Below, piece after piece: positions 5,130 through 6,483 of a DNA stretch of 6,483 nucleotides. Below the pieces are notes generated by a model. The model was not told where the DNA came from, searched no databases, and was given only the letters and a program-made list of their open reading frames with translations. Numbering within the stretch: position 1 is the stretch's first letter; each line of letters opens with the position of its first letter. Location of the stretch: contig CAKTSW010000084.1 of assembly GCA_934613165.1 (NCBI GenBank), positions 1-6,483 of the forward strand. The letters are read 5' to 3'. This stretch comes from an uncultured Ellagibacter sp. (GTDB lineage Bacteria > Actinomycetota > Coriobacteriia > Coriobacteriales > Eggerthellaceae). The position numbers were made by a program, and so were the translations under genes.

Positions 5130-5699
5130 ATGTTTTCCGGTCAGCATGCCGAACGCCAAGGTTCCAAGACCCTTCGCACCGTCTTAAGCCTCGTCGCCAT
5201 GGTCGCCGCGGTTCTTGCCATCTCGTTCGGCCTGAGAACCTTTGTCTTCTCCGCTTACGAGATTCCCTCGGGTTCCATGGAAGACACCATCATGACCGGC
5301 GATCTCGTCTTCTCCGAGAAGGTCTCCTACTACACGGGCGAGCCCAAGCAGGGCGACATCGTCACCTTCCAAGACCCGCTCGTTTCCGGGCGCACGCTCA
5401 TCAAGCGCGTCATCGCCACGGGCGGCCAGACGGTCGATCTCGTCGACGGCAAGGTGGTCGTGGACGGGGCCGAGCTCGACGAGCCGTACACCGAGGGCAA
5501 GGTTTCCGAGCCCTTCCAGAAAACCGCCGTCTCCATCAGCTATCCCTACACGGTGCCGCAAGGCTGCCTTTGGGTGATGGGCGACAACCGGACCAATTCC
5601 CAGGATTCCCGTTACTTCGGGGCGATCGACGCCTCGACGGTGACCGGGCACGCCGTTTTCACCTACTGGCCGATCAACCATATCGGATTGTTATCGTAG
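5130..5699 (+). CDS. lepB: Type I signal peptidase
   Basis: A 189-residue membrane serine protease that cuts signal peptides from exported proteins on the outer face of the cytoplasmic membrane. A short N-terminal tail is followed by one membrane helix (about 18-37), the single-helix form usual in Gram-positive bacteria. The catalytic Ser is S49 in IPSGSMEDT (45-53), and the Lys general base is K92 in [10 protein letters not shown] (90-99). The conserved box [15 protein letters not shown] (150-164) is complete. KRVIATGGQ in place of the more common KRVIGLPGD is a form I associate with actinobacterial enzymes. The chosen ATG follows AAAGGA (5112-5117) by 12 bases and gives the expected tail and helix. 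An in-frame ATG at 5040 would add 30 residues but leaves only three bases after the trmD stop, with a poorly spaced ribosome site. It follows trmD by 93 bases with no clear promoter between. Confidence 0.96.
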   Translation: MFSGQHAERQGSKTLRTVLSLVAMVAAVLAISFGLRTFVFSAYEIPSGSMEDTIMTGDLVFSEKVSYYTGEPKQGDIVTFQDPLVSGRTLIKRVIATGGQTVDLVDGKVVVDGAELDEPYTEGKVSEPFQKTAVSISYPYTVPQGCLWVMGDNRTNSQDSRYFGAIDASTVTGHAVFTYWPINHIGLLS

Positions 5700-5713
5700 A
5701 AAACCAATCAACA

Positions 5714-5745
5714 AGGCCTTTGGGAGCGCGCTTTCCCAAAGGCTT
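5714..5745 (+). other. Stable hairpin without U-tract upstream of glyQ
   Basis: GCCTTTGGGA (5716-5725) pairs perfectly with TCCCAAAGGC (5734-5743) around an 8-nt loop, GCGCGCTT; a G-U and an A-U pair extend the stem to 12 bp. The bases after it (TTGAGCAGACG) are not a T-tract, so ordinary intrinsic termination is not expected. It sits between lepB and glyQ, 15 bases before the glyQ ribosome site, and could be a processing or mRNA-stabilising element or a decayed terminator. Confidence 0.6.
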
Positions 5746-5766
5746 GAGCAGACGAAAAGGAGAGAC

Positions 5767-6483
5767 ATGGCAACCGAACCTGTGCATGCTGCGTCGGGCG
5801 CAGCAGACGCGCCGACGTTCCAGGACATCATCATGAACCTGCAGCGCTACTGGGCCGAACAGGGCTGCGTCGTTATGCAGCCCTACGACAGCGAGGTGGG
5901 GGCGGGCACGTTCCATACCGCGACCGCGCTTCGCAGCCTCGGCCCGAACGCATGGCGCACCTGCTACCCGCAGCCGTGCCGCCGCCCCGCCGATGGCCGC
6001 TACGGCGAGAACCCCAACCGCATGCAGCACTACTACCAGTTCCAGGTCATCCTGAAGCCCTGCCCGGTCGACTCGCAGGACCTCTACCTGGGCTCGCTCA
6101 AGGCCATCGGGCTCGACCCCGCCGAGCACGACGTCCGCTTCGTCGAGGACGACTGGGAAAGCCCGACGCTCGGCGCCTGGGGGCTTGGCTGGGAAGTTTG
6201 GATGGATGGCATGGAGGTCACGCAGTACACCTACTTCCAGCAGGTCGGCGGCATCGAGGTCGACCCGATTCCCGTGGAAATCACCTACGGCCTCGAGCGC
6301 ATCGCCATGTACGTCCAGGGCGTCGACTCCGTCTACGACCTTGTATGGTCCTACCTGCCCGACGGCACGCCCATGACCTACGGCGACGTCTTCCACGAAA
6401 ACGAGGTCGAGTTCTCGGCCTACAACTTCGAGGTCGCCGACGTCGACATGATGCGTCGCAAGTTCGACGAGTACGAGGCCGAG
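5767..6483 (+). CDS. glyQ: Glycyl-tRNA synthetase alpha subunit (5' part)
   Basis: The first 239 residues of the class II catalytic alpha chain of the two-subunit (alpha2beta2) glycyl-tRNA synthetase; the family is about 300 residues, so roughly 60 are missing beyond the window edge. It activates glycine with ATP and, with the beta chain GlyS, charges tRNA-Gly. Diagnostic text includes [16 protein letters not shown] (35-50), [20 protein letters not shown] (72-91), [19 protein letters not shown] (127-145), [16 protein letters not shown] (152-167), [20 protein letters not shown] (172-191) and [18 protein letters not shown] (205-222). AAGGAGA (5757-5763) just before the ATG fixes the start, which gives an N-terminus about ten residues longer than that of E. 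coli GlyQ. The frame is open to the last base. The beta-subunit gene is expected downstream but is not visible. Confidence 0.97.
   Translation, partial: MATEPVHAASGAADAPTFQDIIMNLQRYWAEQGCVVMQPYDSEVGAGTFHTATALRSLGPNAWRTCYPQPCRRPADGRYGENPNRMQHYYQFQVILKPCPVDSQDLYLGSLKAIGLDPAEHDVRFVEDDWESPTLGAWGLGWEVWMDGMEVTQYTYFQQVGGIEVDPIPVEITYGLERIAMYVQGVDSVYDLVWSYLPDGTPMTYGDVFHENEVEFSAYNFEVADVDMMRRKFDEYEAE

Noticed and set aside
4206..5159. Minus-strand open frame of 317 codons opposite trmD
   Set aside because: It has no motifs or ribosome site and lies wholly opposite trmD and the lepB leader.
5700..5766. T-box riboswitch before glyQ
   Set aside because: The gap is far too short, and there is no specifier loop, T-box sequence or terminator/antiterminator pair.
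1..6483. CRISPR array, insertion sequence, phage or defence genes, tRNA or SRP RNA genes
   Set aside because: No direct-repeat arrays, transposase motifs, attachment-site duplications or cloverleaf-type sequences were seen; almost the whole window is explained by housekeeping genes.

Overview
This is a GC-rich window of core housekeeping genes, all on the + strand and strongly biased to G/C at third codon positions. The order is valS (3' end), a membrane zinc-ribbon protein, ffh, an NAD(P)H:FMN-reductase-like flavoprotein, rpsP, khpA, rimM, trmD, lepB and glyQ (5' part). The rpsP-khpA-rimM-trmD-lepB series next to ffh is a classic bacterial translation/secretion neighbourhood. The GC content, the actinobacterial-looking LepB motif (KRVIATGGQ) and a two-subunit-type glycyl-tRNA synthetase alpha chain suggest a high-GC anaerobe of the Coriobacteriia (Eggerthella/Slackia/Adlercreutzia type). 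That assignment is inference from gene content and motifs, not from a search.

Layout. Positions 2-97 are the C-terminal coiled coil of valyl-tRNA synthetase, closed by a strong terminator (107-147). The T-run of this terminator runs into an extended -10 promoter (147-155) for the zinc-ribbon gene (215-799). That gene ends in its own terminator with a UUCG loop (838-865). A TATAAT box (919-924) precedes ffh (974-2383), which is followed by a flavodoxin-fold protein with a CX2CX2CX6C cysteine motif (2451-2996). An AT-rich spacer (2997-3140) holds a perfect 14-bp palindrome, a good promoter and a leader hairpin before rpsP. rpsP, khpA and rimM are tightly packed, and the khpA stop codon abuts the rimM start codon. 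A terminator-like stem-loop with TTTT (4190-4228) sits between rimM and the GTG-started trmD. lepB follows after a 93-nt gap where many genomes carry rplS, then a hairpin without a U-tract, then glyQ, which runs off the window.

How the genes fit together. ValS and GlyQ charge tRNAs, and TrmD makes m1G37 in tRNA to hold the reading frame. RpsP and RimM belong to 30S subunit assembly and KhpA is a small RNA-binding protein. Ffh delivers nascent membrane and secreted proteins to the membrane, and LepB removes their signal peptides. The flavoprotein and the zinc-ribbon membrane protein are the two accessory members of unknown role.

No mobile element, CRISPR array, RNA gene or clearly novel multi-gene system is visible. 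The more interesting points are a Glu at the expected catalytic Asp of TrmD, the terminator-like element inside the rimM-trmD unit, the absence of rplS, operator-like palindromes beside the rpsP and ffh promoters, and the uncharacterised zinc-ribbon protein. No gene-free stretch exceeds about 175 bases.
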